Shown here piece after piece: positions 1-12,661 of a DNA stretch of 64,000 nucleotides (position 1 is its first letter; each line of letters starts with the position of its first letter). Below the pieces are notes generated by a model. The model was given only the letters and a program-made list of their open reading frames with translations, was not told the origin of the DNA and searched no databases. The stretch spans positions 14,824,090 to 14,888,089 of the forward strand of contig NC_081149.1 in assembly GCF_958295425.1 (NCBI RefSeq). Reading direction: 5' to 3'. Source of the stretch: Solea solea. Lineage: Eukaryota > Chordata > Actinopteri > Pleuronectiformes > Soleidae. The position numbers and the translations under genes are program-made.

Positions 1-132
1 GTGTCCCCTAAAAAGCAGTTTTATGGTTTGATTCCTGGCTCTTCCAATCCACATGCCAAAGTGACCTCAAAACACCTTAAATCCATTGATTTTGTTATAT
101 CTCATGATCGTGTCCTTCCCTGACTGCCATAG
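1..132 (+). other. coro7: Intron of coro7 (3' end)
   Basis: There is no coding sequence. The segment ends in a pyrimidine-containing stretch and an AG acceptor at 131-132, directly before the first readable coro7 exon. Confidence 0.7.
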
Positions 133-2995
133 CTGGTGATGATGCTAAGATCCGGGTGTGGCAGGTTCCAAACGGAGGTCTGAGAGAAACCTTGACTGAG
201 CCTGAGCTCATCATGCAAGGTAGGATGGTGTCCTGTTTCTAAGCTTTGACATATGACAGTTATCAAAATCTCCAGTGGGATTTCAGTGAAACACTTTACA
301 GCTGACGCAAAACAAGTGAAATTGACAGCCACGTTGACCCCCTCCTCCTCATAGGCCACACAGAGAAGATTTACTCAATCAAGTTTCACCCTTTGGCCAG
401 TGGACTCCTGGTGTCGTCATCGTATGACCTCACAGTCCGACTGTGGAGCCTGGAGAGCGGAGAGCAGGTCAAACTCCTCACTGGACACAAGGACCAGGTG
501 CGTGACATCAATTTGGTTTAAGTTAAAGCTTAAAGTCTTAAGTTATAGTCGTGTTTGTTTTCAAAAATTAATTCTCTGAGTTTCCCTGTCGTCTCGTGGT
601 TCTTGCTCAGATTTTCAGTATGGCATGGAGCCCGGACGGGAAGCTCTTGGCCACCGTGTGCAAAGACGGTAAAATTCGTATCTATGACCCTCGCAAGTCC
701 ACTGCCCCTGTGCAGGTATGTAATATGGTTTGAGATTGCCATAAAAATAAAGGATGATGATGAAGTGAGATTTGTCTTTTCTCTTGTAATAGAACATGCA
801 TAGCTCCACAGTAGTTCACAGTTCTTTGCACACTATAGTTTCAAATTGAATTGATCAAATCTTGAAAGAGTCATGTTACTACATTACAATGTTCCTTAAC
901 TGTTTGTTTGTTTGTTTGTTTTATCGTAGGAAGGCTCCGGCCCTGAGGGCCACAGAGGAGCTCGCATACTGTGGGTGTGTGAGGGCAAGTACCTGCTGGT
1001 GTCTGGATTTGACGGGTACATAATATGTTAGGAATTTTTATAGTCACATAAATATGCACGGAGTCAGTCAAAAGAAAGAAAGAGAGAGAGAGCTTACCGT
1101 CGTGTCCTTCTCTTGCAGTCACAGTCAGAGACAACTGTACCTGCATCCTGCAGACTCTCTGTCCTCCCGAGCCTTAGCCATTGTGGATGCTGGCATCTCT
1201 CCGTCCACACTCATCCCCTTCTATGACCCTGACACCAGTGTGGCTATTCTCACTGGAAAAGTAAGCAAATTAAAAATAAAATAAAAGAAGAGTCGCAAGT
1301 TCCATTTGAATCAAAACCAAAGAGCAAAATCTGAATTCCACATGTGATTTGTCTGTCTCGTAGGGTGACACCCGAGTGCACATTTACGAGGTCGTCCCCG
1401 AGGATCCATACTTTATTGAGTGCAGCAGTTATAACTCTCCTGAGCTACACAAGGTACTGAGCTGATATTTTAATGTTTCATTTATGAATCCAAACCAGTG
1501 AGGGTACCCAAATGTACTGTTTTCAACACTAAACTCACTCTGCAATAACAAAAATGTTGTTTTATTTGTAGAAAATAATCCACAAACTTCTGTTGCTCTA
1601 AATTCACATTACTCTCTTCGCTTAGATGTATTTTCAGTCACTGAAATTTGTCACTGATTGATTTTATGTGACTCATTATCCAGTAATACTGATTTGGTTT
1701 GGAACCCAACCCCACATCCATACAACTGCAATACTCTGCCTTTGAGATGCTGTTTGTGATGTTGTTTGTTTTGTTTGTTTGTTTGTTTGCATTAACACAT
1801 CTCTGGCACTTTTTGCAGGGCTTGGCCTTTCTCCCCAAGACGGAGTGCAATGTGCGTGATGTGGAGATAGCAGTCGGGCTAATGCTCACTAAGGCATCCA
1901 TAGAGCCTGTGGCCTTCAGGGTGCCACGCGTCAAGGTGAGCCGACTCCGCCACCTAGAGGACACATGTGAATACTGCACCCCCACTAGTGATTGTTCCTT
2001 AAAAGAAAATCTGTCTTTCTCTTTCCTCTGTGTGTGTCCACTCCGGGTCTTCAGAAAGAGTTTTTCCAGGATGACTTGTACACAGACACAGCAGAGTGGT
2101 GGAAACCAGCTCTGACCGCCTCTGCCTGGCTGTCCGGCTCCAACGGCCAGCACAAGAAGATCAGCCTGAAGCCCAAAGACATGACTCCACGTGAGGAACA
2201 CTTCACATACTGAAGCTGCTTATCTCAACAGTCTTATATGTTTCTTTAGTCTTAATTGCACGATTTGTATTGTCACGTTTAATACAAGTACAGCAGTCTG
2301 AAAACCTTGCTGGTGATTCCGTGCCTGTGTGTTTTTTCCACAGTGAGTGAAGCCCCCAAAGAGGCTCCAGTCAGGAAATACCTTCCCTCGTCTGTTTACC
2401 TGGAGGAGAAGACTGACGAGCAAAAGAAAGAGGAGGTGAGAAGAAACTAAAATACAGTATTATTGTCTTTCTATGACACGTGCTTTCGTTTCTATGACTC
2501 GATTGTTTATGTATCACTCAGCTGCTCAGTGCCATGGTGGCCAAGTTGGGGAACATGGACGACCCACTGCCACAGGAGTCCTTTGAGGGGGTCGATGAGG
2601 ACGAGTGGGTGAGTGAATGTCATCCAATCCAGTCCGGTCCAATACAATTTTATTTGTAAAGAATGTTTAAAAACAACATTAAATCTATCCATCCATCTTT
2701 TACTGCTATATCCTCCACGTGAGGGTTGCGGGGGATGCTGTGTCAGTCCCCGCTGACATAGGGCGAAAGGCGGGGTCCCACGCCGGATAAGTCGCCAGTC
2801 CATCACAGGGACACATAGAGACAAACAACCATTCACTTTCACACTCGCACCTATGGTCAATTTAGAGTGTCCAGTTTACCTAATCTGCATGTTTTTGGAC
2901 TGTGGGTCAAAAACCAACATCTACTCATATTCATGTTATTAAAAAAATAAACGTGTGTATTAAGCTGTGCCCTCTCTGTTATTCAGGACGACTAA
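133..2995 (+). CDS. coro7: Coronin 7, C-terminal part (5' end outside window)
   Basis: Eleven exons read in one continuous frame: 133-219, 355-497, 611-715, 930-1015, 1119-1260, 1364-1453, 1819-1935, 2055-2190, 2344-2435, 2522-2608 and 2987-2995, all with GT-AG introns. They give 363 residues plus TAA. WD40 repeats are visible (for example DDAKIRVWQ, the blade beginning GHTEKIYS and ending TVRLWSLESG, and FSMAWSPDGKLLATVCKDG followed by IRIYDPRK), then the coronin-type C-terminal extension (PEDPYFIECSSYN, LMLTKASIEPVAFRVPRVK). The protein ends in an acidic tail, VDEDEWDD. Coronin 7 is the long coronin with two tandem beta-propeller units; this is the second unit. Known role of the family: Golgi-associated trafficking and actin regulation. 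The last coding exon supplies only two Asp codons and the stop. The gene lies in tandem upstream of pam16, as in human. The N-terminal unit is off the window. Confidence 0.95.
2684..2906 (+). repeat. Teleost interspersed repeat, family A, copy 1
   Basis: Within the last coro7 intron. It contains the run CCATCACAGGGACACATAGA, then a CAACCATTCACTTTCACAC-type block, GGTCAATTTAGAGTGTCCA and GCATGTTTTTGGACTGTGG. The same ordered blocks recur at 46798-46975 on this strand and at 8041-8308 on the opposite strand. I recognise this as a very common fish repeat but cannot assign its class. Confidence 0.8.
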
Positions 2996-4570
2996 AGGAG
3001 ACGCTCCGCCTTTGCCTCGAACACGGTGCCAACAACAGTGTGAGGAGACCAGTCTCCATGTTGCCAAGTGTCAGTGCCACCTCTGATGTCCTCTTAACTA
3101 ACATCTCAGCCTACATTTTACAGATTAATAAAAAAAAAATACTGCACAGTGCGAGCAAACCCTCCGCTAAGTCGCCTACAAACACCCCGCCTGGGTGACG
3201 CATGAAAAAAAGTCTGAATAACAAAAATAACACCTTCTGAAAATGAGTACTGTATGTGTGCATCTGTGCAGGTGTGGGAAATAATATGTCATGATATCTA
3301 AGTGTTTGTTGTCTAACTGCATGAAAGTTGATGTGCAAACATTATTTAATGTTTGATTAGAATTCTTAAATATTTCAACAATCGTTCAGGATAAGTTTAT
3401 TTTCCAGCTATCACTAAAATCCACAATATGAAATGATACATAACAACAATAATAATAATAATAATAATCAGTAACAGCTTCGTCAGTGTGAGCAGGAAAT
3501 CGTAGCAATAACAGTTTTACTGACGACAAACAGTGTTTTTAAAACAAATGATGGCTATTTTTGCCTCACTTGTGTTTATGACATGATCACGTCATATTAC
3601 AGTGCCCACTGTTATATCGCTGGTGTCAGAACACCTCGTGATGTACAAACTAGCCGTGTGTGGATATTTGCCGCCACAGTGGACCACTCGCTCGCTGAAT
3701 GCTGATGAAACAATGACCCAACAGGTGACTATTGTGTGCGTGTGAATGACCAAAACTTCCTGTTTACACAAACTCACTCTTACTGTAACGCGTTCAAACC
3801 TTCAGCAGCAAAAAAACGAGGATACCACAGGGTCACCAGTGCTCATGTTTACCCATGAACTGGAATTTTCTTATAACAGTCATTCATATTATGCGTTTTC
3901 CTTGTTGACATGAATATGTCACTGTGCTAGTGCCAGTTAGACTTTGATGTTTATTGTTATTATGTTTATGTGGGGGTTAAAGATAAAGAGTATACATGAA
4001 TTGTCACCCAGTGAACGCCAAACCTCCTGCTCTTGGAGTTATTAGAGGAGCCTTTGTATACTTTAGATGATTTATTTTCTCTTATTCCTTTCATCAAATC
4101 TTGCTCTTTGCTGTGTTTCAGACTGTTTGGGATACAATCCTCGCTAAATGAGCTAATTTTTTTCTCTTCTTGTCTTATTAACTAGTATTAAGTATTTGTG
4201 GTGGTCACTAGACGATAACAGAGTAGTGTTGAAAAATAACAGCCATTGTTTTTTTTCCTCTGATCAGAGCAATATCACCAATAATCCAGGCTTGAACCAG
4301 CCGCGTTTCTTTACAACAGACAGTTCAGCCACTATCGTGCACATCCACAAGCTGCAGGTGTCATCAGTGCATGTGCAGTGCAAACTGTATATGCTTGGGA
4401 TTTCTTTAACAAAATGATAACGTTTTCACTGGATTAACTTGCCTTCCATTGTGTTAAAAAAACTTCCTTTTTATACATCGAGTTTGGAATGTTGTTTTTG
4501 TATCAGGTAAATGATGGATTATGGGTCTTTTTTTTTTAAGATATTGTCTTTCAATAAACACATTTTGGAC
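2996..4570 (+). other. coro7: Probable coro7 3'UTR
   Basis: AT-rich, non-coding DNA follows the coro7 stop. An AATAAA signal lies at 4553-4558, and another (TTAATAAAG) lies near 4679-4686 beside a short TTGACT tandem. Which one is used cannot be told from sequence, so the end is approximate. A run of AAT triplets sits near 3448-3468. Confidence 0.45.
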
Positions 4571-4882
4571 CAATTACTGCTGGTGTTTGTGTGATTTAGT
4601 CGCATTCTATCTAGATTTGACCAGTTTATTATGTTACTATTTTACTGTTATGTTTTATACCTTTTATGTTGCTGTGCCTTTAATAAAGTCGACTTGACTT
4701 GACATTGCAGTCACAGACAATTAAGTTGCATAGATTATATTTATAACACACATTATTTGCTGTTATAAAAAATTATATAAATGGGCAGTAAGTGAATATA
4801 CAGTAAGTATATAGGCTTTAGGTTTGACAAATAAAATATTTTTTTTTGAAGATGGGAGATACTCCCCAACTTGGGCAGCATG

Positions 4883-4896
4883 CTGCCCTCTGGTGG
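4883..4896 (-). promoter_or_regulatory. CTCF-like motif between coro7 and pam16
   Basis: The reverse complement reads CCACCAGAGGGCAG, which fits the CTCF core consensus CCASYAGRKGGCRS at every position. It lies in the spacer between coro7 and pam16. Motif match only; occupancy is inference. Confidence 0.4.
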
Positions 4897-4993
4897 TAGG
4901 TACAGGATCATCAGGAGCAAAACCAACAGACTTCTTTCCATGGGCTGCTTGAACTCTTTATATGCACCTTTAAGACTTTTTAATATGTGCAAT

Positions 4994-4995
4994 AT

Positions 4996-5061
<66 letters not shown>

Positions 5062-5071
5062 CATATATATG
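4994..5071. repeat. (TA)n microsatellite with TG/CA interruptions
   Basis: Nearly 80 bases of alternating TA, broken at intervals by GTA and TAC steps that are themselves complementary. The tract is therefore self-complementary over most of its length. Confidence 0.95.
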
Positions 5072-5259
5072 TGTAAATTTAAATGCTAATGTTTTTTTTT
5101 AATGTGGAATTAGAAAAGAGAATCTGAGAGAAACAAACCTGCAGTTGGACTTCCGTGCCTCTAAGTGGCAGTGTTACAAATATGAGCGACTCATTGAATC
5201 CACTCAAAACTTGTATTGTTGGTGCTACCATGAACTTTGACTCTTCATTAACCTTCATA

Positions 5260-5321
5260 GGAGTGCATGTGCGGGAGGCAGTGGCCGCTCACTGTTCACT
5301 GAAACTGTAAAATATTTTAAA
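5260..5321 (+). promoter_or_regulatory. pam16: pam16 5'UTR and first exon region
   Basis: Sequence upstream of the pam16 ATG, probably transcribed leader. No TATA box is obvious. The start codon is the last codon of this exon and is followed at once by the donor GTAAGA. The transcription start cannot be placed. Confidence 0.4.
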
Positions 5322-7460
5322 ATGGTAAGAATTCACTTGATTGTTGTCGCGTAAACGTTACAGAGTCCAGCGGCGAGTTTGTTAGTGTTAGCAGCGCTAG
5401 CAGCGTTAGCAGGAGACATGGTGGAGCTGCTGTGTGTCATTGACTGTGTTTGTTTTCTAAACATTATTACATAAGACAGCTGTGTCCTCTTCGTCCCCAA
5501 AATATTTAACTGTCCGTGAGATTAAAGATACGCTAATGTTACCAGGACGTGGGGATTACATCATGACCAAACCGCTGTCACCGTGATGTCAGCAGTAACG
5601 TCTGTGTCTTTATCAGGTCAGGGTTGCCAGGTTTGCTTAAACGGTAGCAAAGTCATCCCAAGAAATAGTCTAAATAAACCGTTTCTGTTAAGTCCAACAG
5701 TTTTGCTGTCACTGTTATAACGAGGAAGACAATACTGCAACATGACTAATAGGCCACCATTGTGATTCCTCCCTGTCTTGGTCCTTAAAACAGGTCTAAT
5801 AAACCCAAAAGCCATGTATTTAACAACCCTGACACAAACTAATCTCTAAAGGCTGACTTCATTTTATGTTTTTTGCTTTGACTGATCAGTTTGGAAAATC
5901 ACTGGATCGGAAATCGGGACAGATAAAAATGTAAATCTGATGGATTGATATTAATTTTGTGCTTGTGTTTTATTTCCCTGCAGGCTAAATATCTTGCACA
6001 GATAATCGTGATGGGAGCACAGGTGGTGGGACGTGCTTTTGCTCGAGCTTTACAACAAGAATATGCAGGTATGAATATTGTCATATTAACTTATGGTCAA
6101 GTAGAAGTGTTCATTGTTCAATGAATTGAAAAACACAAAAGCATTCATAGTAGTATTCCTATCGGATAAGTCACTCAGTTTTAGCTGTGTACAGTCATTT
6201 TTGCATTTACTTTCTTTGATGTCTTGAGTGTGTGGTATTTTCTGTCACAGCGAGTCAAGCAGCAGCACGGGCCAGAGGCACAGCAGGTCAACAGTCCGCT
6301 GCAGCCTCCAGCATCACTGGAATAAGCATACAAGAGGCGCAGCAGATCCTCAATGTCTCCACTCTCTCTCCTGAGGAGATTCAGAAGGTGCTTTGACCCT
6401 TTATTTTTATTTTTTTATTTTCACCTTGTCAAAAATGTTTACAACATGTGTCACATCCATGATGCATTGCTCTGTCTGGACGACTGGATTTCATTATTAC
6501 ATACTGCCTAAATTACTATCTGTAATGCAGATATTTTTGGTTATACTGCTGTGATTTCCGTGCACGTCAGTGAATTTCAACGTTTTGTCTTTCTCTTCTG
6601 CTGTGATCACAAAAATTGTTGTTTCAAAAAGCTGCGTTGGTTTAAAAACAAATTCTAACACATGTGAATGTCTTTCTTTCAGAACTATGAGCACCTTTTT
6701 AAAGTCAATGACAAGACAGCAGGTGGTTCATTTTACATACAGTCAAAAGTAAGTATACTCAACTTTGTTTTGTTTTTGAACCCACTGACTTATGGAGTGA
6801 TCCACTCAAAGAGGTGGTTACAAAAAACATGCTTTGTAATGTCTTCATCTTTGCATTTGTCAACATTTTTCTGAATTTCAAAAGAAATAATAAAGTGGTC
6901 ATTAATAAAAAATAATCAAACCAATATACGTACTTTTAGTAGGGATAATCTTTATTCACACACTGTAAAGTTATTATCGGGTTCTGAAATCAAATGTTGT
7001 TGTTGATGTGTCGCTCACTGGTTAGTTTTCTCCACTTTCTAGTTGACTGTTATTTTAAATCTTCTCAGAAAGGTACTGTAGTATGTTAATGTGTATGTAT
7101 GTAAAACTGTAGTATTCAAAAGTGTTGTAGATAAACGTACGGTACTGCAGCAGTATACAAATCTCATACTCATCATTGTCGGTGTTGATACAGCCCATCT
7201 CACTGACCAGCTCTGTTGTGTCTGTTCTGAAATATAAATCTGTGACTATTGAGCATGTTGGAGAAATTCATGCCTTACAAATTCCTCTGTGGCACATCAG
7301 TGTCAAATCGTAGTGTAAAAGTGTTGTCTTTCTCTCATCGCCTGTCAATGTTTTGTGTGTTTGTGTTTAGGTGGTGCGGGCAAAAGAGCGCCTTGACGAG
7401 GAGCTAAGTATTCAGTCACAAGACCAAAAGCAGCAGTCGCAGCAGAATACAGAAACCTGA
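5322..7460 (+). CDS. pam16: Pam16/Magmas, import motor J-like co-chaperone (TIMM16)
   Basis: Five coding exons: 5322-5324 (the ATG alone), 5984-6068, 6251-6387, 6683-6748 and 7371-7460 (TGA). They give 126 aa; human PAM16 is 125 aa. The N-terminus [20 protein letters not shown], an Ala/Arg-rich linker and a degenerate J domain at about residues 56-110 are clear ([53 protein letters not shown]). The HPD triad of true J proteins is replaced by Asp85-Lys86-Thr87, as expected for Pam16. Pam16 pairs with the J protein Pam18/DNAJC19 at the TIM23 presequence translocase and restrains its stimulation of mtHsp70 on the matrix side of the inner membrane. The C-terminal tail is Gln-rich. The start is fixed by the ATG|gtaag junction and homology. 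Confidence 0.97.
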
Positions 7461-7521
7461 AGTATGAAATGATATTTGCCCCCCAGTCTCTCCTCCCCCT
7501 GTCCTCTGTAAATTATAACCT

Positions 7522-7527
7522 AATAAA
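7522..7527 (+). terminator. pam16: pam16 polyadenylation signal
   Basis: AATAAA 62 bases after the pam16 stop codon, giving a very short 3'UTR. It is followed by a pyrimidine-rich and T/G-rich stretch. Confidence 0.75.
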
Positions 7528-7529
7528 TG

Positions 7530-8340
7530 CCCTCTCCTTTTCTCTAGTCCTGACTTTGTGGTTTTTAGGCAGTGAAGGAGACACAACAGCAGTCATTAGA
7601 GAAAAGCATTTCAAACTTGTTGACGATGGCTGGCTATGATTTGATGATTATTTGTGTGCTGCAGCAGAGGCTGCTGAGCTTAAACTGTGCTGCTGTGGGA
7701 ACATCTGGCTGTGTGATAATGCAAACGTCACTCTGAGCTGTCGGAGATAAAATCCTCCTCCTGACTCTATAGCACAACACCTCTGATTTTAAATAAATGA
7801 AAACCTACAACGGCTCTATACATCTGTAGCACTCGGACTGAGACTCCAAGCAAAGCTATACTATGTGACCAGGAGGATAAAGATATAGTCATCAGTCTCT
7901 TATTAATGCATCCTTTTAATATACTGTACATGTGCATTGTCACATCAAGTTTTAAAGAAATCAAATATTAATGCCCATCCCTAATAGTCATATTAATTCA
8001 TTTATTGATTTTGCAAAAATCTAAATTCTCAGATGTCATTGTTGCCTCGCAGCAAGAACGTCATCGGTTCAGATCCCGGTTTGCCCGAGGGCCTCTCTGT
8101 GTGAGCGTGGGTTCTCTCAGGCTTCCATGTCCAAAAACATGCAGAATGGGGATTATTCAAATGTAATCTAAATTGACCAGAGGTGTGAATGTGAGAGTGA
8201 GGTGTTCATTTCTATATGTTGGCCCTATGATGGACTGTCGCCTGCCTTTCACCCTATGTCAGCTGGGATCGTCTCCAGCCCCCTGTGACCCTCATGTGTA
8301 GCATAAAGTGACAGAAATCAAAACACAAGTTGTATCAAAT
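7530..8340. other. Spacer between pam16 and glis2 3' ends
   Basis: Non-coding DNA between the two convergent genes. No supported gene is present. The right-hand part is occupied by the opposite-strand copy of repeat family A. Confidence 0.6.
8041..8308 (-). repeat. Teleost interspersed repeat, family A, copy 2 (inverted)
   Basis: On the minus strand it shows, in the same order as copy 1, the blocks GCTGACATAGGG, TCCATCATAGGG, CACTCTCACATTCACACC, GGTCAATTTAGA and GCATGTTTTTGGAC, followed by a GAGAGAACCCACGC block. Confidence 0.8.
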
Positions 8341-8345
8341 GCAAC

Positions 8346-9594
8346 TTTATTAAACATTTCTCTTTTCATTGACATTATTATCAATATCGTAATAAAATTC
8401 CTCTAAAACAGGAGCACACTGCTATGTTGTACCAATTGGAGACTTTTACAACTCTGAAATTCGGCATGTTCAGCCACAGAACACGATGCCAGGAAAAATA
8501 GATTTTCATATTATCGTTGTTTTAATCGTATAGAGTATAACTTCTATATATATTTTTTTTTCACCTATAACAAAAAAAGGCACTTGGAAAAATTCAAATA
8601 CTGACATAATATCTCACACATGTGCAAAAAACATAAGTTTGAACAGGCCTTGCTTGGCCATAGTTTTATCATTAACCCTTTGTTGTGCAGCACTGTGGCA
8701 CTTCAGTCAGTGGCACCCTTTTAATGACATTTACGGCTAAGTACCGCTTTAAGAAAAAAATCTGAACTTTTTTTTTTTTTACATATCAGCCATTTTTCTG
8801 AATTCTATTTGTTCTCAAATTGACTGAAGAACAACGCTCTGCTATGAGAAACGATGTGACCGCATCCCTCGTATCTACACACATGGTGAGGGGTGCAAAA
8901 GTGCAGTCGAGACTGAGCTCAAAGGGTTAATGGGTCATACAGCTTATTTAATATTGAAACCATGTGGACCCTGGAAGGATCCATGTCATTATCATTCAGC
9001 TTTCTCCCGCTGTGCTGAGTCCCTGTTCGATCAATAGACGAGAAACAGACAAACAGAGAGGAGGAGGAGAGCTGCCGCATCTGTGGCTTTCGCTGTTGCT
9101 ACGGAAACCATGTCTAGGCTACTTAGCACCTGTTTCTGATGACATCACATGCCAGGATTGTCCACTCACAATGAGAGATTCAGTTCAAATAGGCAGCCTG
9201 CACAGAGACTGGTGTGTGTGTGTATTTGTTACAGCTTATCTGGCATAAACGCTGTTTCTGTCAGGACCAGTAGTCCTCATGAAGTCAGAATCTCATATCT
9301 GAGCTATTAGTTGAGTTTAGGGCTAGTTAAGGTTAAGGATAATGCTGAAAGTCAATGAGAGTCCTTAAAAAGACTGCTGCACAAACTGTGTGTGTGTGAG
9401 GGGGAGAGAGAGAGAGATGGGGTTTAGGGGTAAGTGCTTGAGGCAATGATGACTAAGAATTTCTGAGGCTGAAGCACAAGTATGCAGTTTATCTCTGCTG
9501 TGAATAGTGGTAGACCTGTGGGCAGCCCATGAGATTTCATTTGTTTTTGTTTACTGTGAATGCAGCTTGTTAGGGAGACTGGAATGCATCTCTG

Positions 9595-9627
<33 letters not shown>

Positions 9628-12600
9628 TGGGGGGGACTGAGGGGCTGAGTCTTTTGGGTTTATTCTATAAAAAAAAAGCAAAAAAAAACCCCAGAGGGCA
9701 GACAGAGTTCAGTGGCCTACTTTTCAGCAGGCTGGTGCTGTCTGCCTGTGAGTGGCTGCCACATTGGGCACAGCGAGTACAGAGCCGAGAGGACTGTTTG
9801 CTGGGTAGGTGGCCAGATGGAGAGCGGCTGCACAGCACGACTATCTGCTTGTTTTCCCTCTGCTGGCTCGCAGTCTCTTCCCTCCTTCATGCCTCCCTGT
9901 CCATTAATTTATTCATTCTTTTAGTCTATCTTTGCTCCCTCTCTCAGCGCTGCCCACCATTTTACAGTCAAATGTAATTTCTCAATGCTTTCACTGAATC
10001 TCACTGTCAGAACAAGTCAAAACAAAGGGAATATGTTATGCTCTTACGCCATTGTGATTGTCATGGTGGGGCGTGATGTCACAGCAGTGGTTTTCAACCT
10101 TTGTTGTCCTGTTTACCCTGAACATAAATTAGTATCATCCGAACGTACAGGCGTTTCTCCTTCCCACATTGTTCTGCTTTAGGAACACAGCATCTGTCGT
10201 CGCATTCCGTCCTTCAGAACAAAGGGGACTAGGAGATAAAGTCATATCTGTGGTACTTTGTTATGGCTGTATTTTTAACTAAATGCTAACAACCTTAAAA
10301 CCTGCTCAAGGTGACAATGTGGCACGCTGATGTTTAGCAGGTAATGCTGTATCTTGGGTAAAGTGCACTAGCATTAGTTTTGCACTCAAATCCAAACATC
10401 TGACATGGAGATGGCACTAAGGAATCAAATTTGATGTAATAGAATGAATCCCCAGCTCCAGATTTCACAAAAATCCATCCAATAGCTTATAATGTATCTA
10501 AATGTCACCACACATATTGAGCATCAGATCATTTTTAGGCCCTGCCAGGTTGAGAACCACTGCCTTGGAAAAGCATCTAAACCTCCCCCTCTCTTCATCT
10601 CATCATCTCGTAGAAAGACTCGGCCTCAGCGGCAGAAAGCTGACTGCAGAGCAGCCATCGCAGTACACAATAAGCAACTTCAACATCAGAAAAATGTCTC
10701 GTCAGAACAACAGCAAAAAAAAAAAAAAATAATAATCACAAAAATATAAAACAACATTAAGTAAGGTCTAATGATGCTCTAAGACTGGACAATGGAAGAG
10801 TAAGACCGCCGACGTACGCAATTTGTGGAGAGGAGAGATGGAGGAGTGGAAGGATGTGGGTGTGTCAAGTCTTTTTTAGAGGAATGCTCCTTGTGTTGGG
10901 ACGATCCTCTCCAGCTCCTCCACCTCTCCTGTCCTCTCCTCTCAGGGACAAGAGTCAACATCATACATGCATTCGCACTGAGCAACACAACCCTGGAAGG
11001 AGCCCGCAACAAAAACGGACCCATGCCGAAAAATGGAATAAGCGCAAACGAGTCGTGAAAGAAACACGACTTAGCTGTAACATGTTTAAATACATGTAAG
11101 GATTATAGATTGTGGTAACTGCATGTTGCCTGCTTATAAATGAACCATGAGAGAAGTTTTCTCAAAAGTCAAATTTTTTTATTTTATTTTTATTTTATTT
11201 TTTGCCCCTTCGGACAGAGTAAAATGAGGCAGTTTGCAATAGTGTGGCTTCCTATTCAGTCCAGCTGTTTGTGGCATTGAGTGCATCGCACCCCCCCGCT
11301 GTGGCACAACAACGACATCCCACTTGACTCTCCTGGTATTTTTGGCACAGCGTGAGATTTGCTGCACTTGGGACATAACTTAAACCGACCAGGCTAAGTT
11401 GGGCTTTCGATTGGACGACCAACTGCTTTTCACAGCTGGTTTTGGGTCGGGTCACTTCTTAAAAACACAAGACACTAGTGTTTATCACCACAGTGGCCCT
11501 TTCATACACATACTGGCCGTGTTGATTCAATTACGGGAAAGCAGCTGGACAATCCAGGAGCAAAACAGGTTCTGAGGACAGCAGGGAGGAAGCCGTGTAC
11601 GGTGTCCAACCAGAGGGGGGCGCCAGACACACCGGTGCTTGAATTTCACTTGGGTAAAAAGGAGGGATTGATGATTGGTCATTGCAAGGTGATATAACAC
11701 CGTTTGTCTGTCTCTGTGCCGTAAAAGTCCCTAGTCTGCACACCTGGCACACATTCTGGTGGACTAGGCTGATGCATGTTGGTCACCCTCCCCAACACTG
11801 GGGACAGATTGTCAAAAGTGCTCTCTCCCAGTTAAAGCTACACTGGGGGGGAGCTGAGAGGTTAGCAGCAGTTTTGAGGTTTCTTTTCTACAACCAGCTG
11901 ACACTGTTAAGTGCTGTGTTCGACTGAACTGACGCAGAGTGGGGATGGTGAAGGTGGTGGCCTCCTCCTCCTCCTGCACTTATCCAAAAACAGTTTTTTG
12001 AGTTCACTTGCTTTGGTATGGCAAGCTTGTCGTTATCATATTAATCACAGCCGCCTGTGAAAAATAGGTCATTATTTATATATATATATATATAAAAAAA
12101 ATCAACTATGGAGAATCTTCCAATTACTCGAGAGTTTGCCCAACTGTGAGTGTGTCAGTCAGTTTCGCGGTGTATCTATCTCACTGCTCAGCTGGAGGCA
12201 CGCTGTCAAGGAAGTACAGTCGTATAAATACTTAAAAATGAATCAGGGCTTTTGCAAGAACACAGAGCACTAAGACACGAAGCACTACGCTCACGGTCCC
12301 TGTTCAAAGAACCAGCAAACAGGAATGAATAGAGTATAAAATAAGCAACAAGGAGCCAAACCGTACATGTTCCTGAACAGAGTTCTTGGGCCCCTTTGGT
12401 TCCCCCAACATGAAAAGAGGCTTGCGTTGTGTTCATAACTCTTGTGAGGTGTAGTGTTATCTATTGTTTTCTCGATTGAAGTTTCGGTGGGACATTTTTG
12501 TCCTTTTCCACACTTGCTCTAAAATGCATTGCCTGGATTTGATTGTGCGAGTTAGTCCCTATCACCTTTGACCACTCATACCCCCCATAATGGCATTCAC

Positions 12601-12661
12601 CCTCCCATCCCAACCCCCTGAGCTCTTCTGGAATGTGTGTGTGTGTGTGTGTGTGTGTGTA
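8346..12661 (-). other. glis2: Probable glis2 3'UTR with alternative poly(A) signals
   Basis: Downstream of the glis2 stop on the minus strand. Several overlapping AATAAA signals on the minus strand at about 11176-11201 would give a 3'UTR of about 1.5 kb. Another AATAAA (plus-strand TTTATT at 8346-8351) would give about 4.3 kb. No coding exon is seen in the interval; small open frames here lack homology and splice context. It includes a poly(A)/poly(T) run at 9598-9625 and another near 10714-10728. The extent is inferred. Confidence 0.4.
12634..12661. repeat. (GT)n microsatellite abutting the glis2 stop codon
   Basis: Thirteen or so GT units ending immediately next to the complement of the glis2 TGA. 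The first bases of the glis2 3'UTR are therefore an (AC)n run. Confidence 0.95.

Noticed and set aside
748..860. Possible box C/D snoRNA in a coro7 intron (TGATGATGA near 754)
   Set aside because: No paired terminal stem and no convincing D box or guide geometry could be found by eye.
9507..9977. 156-codon open frame containing poly-Lys
   Set aside because: It runs through a poly(A) tract in the presumed glis2 3'UTR region and has no recognisable protein features.
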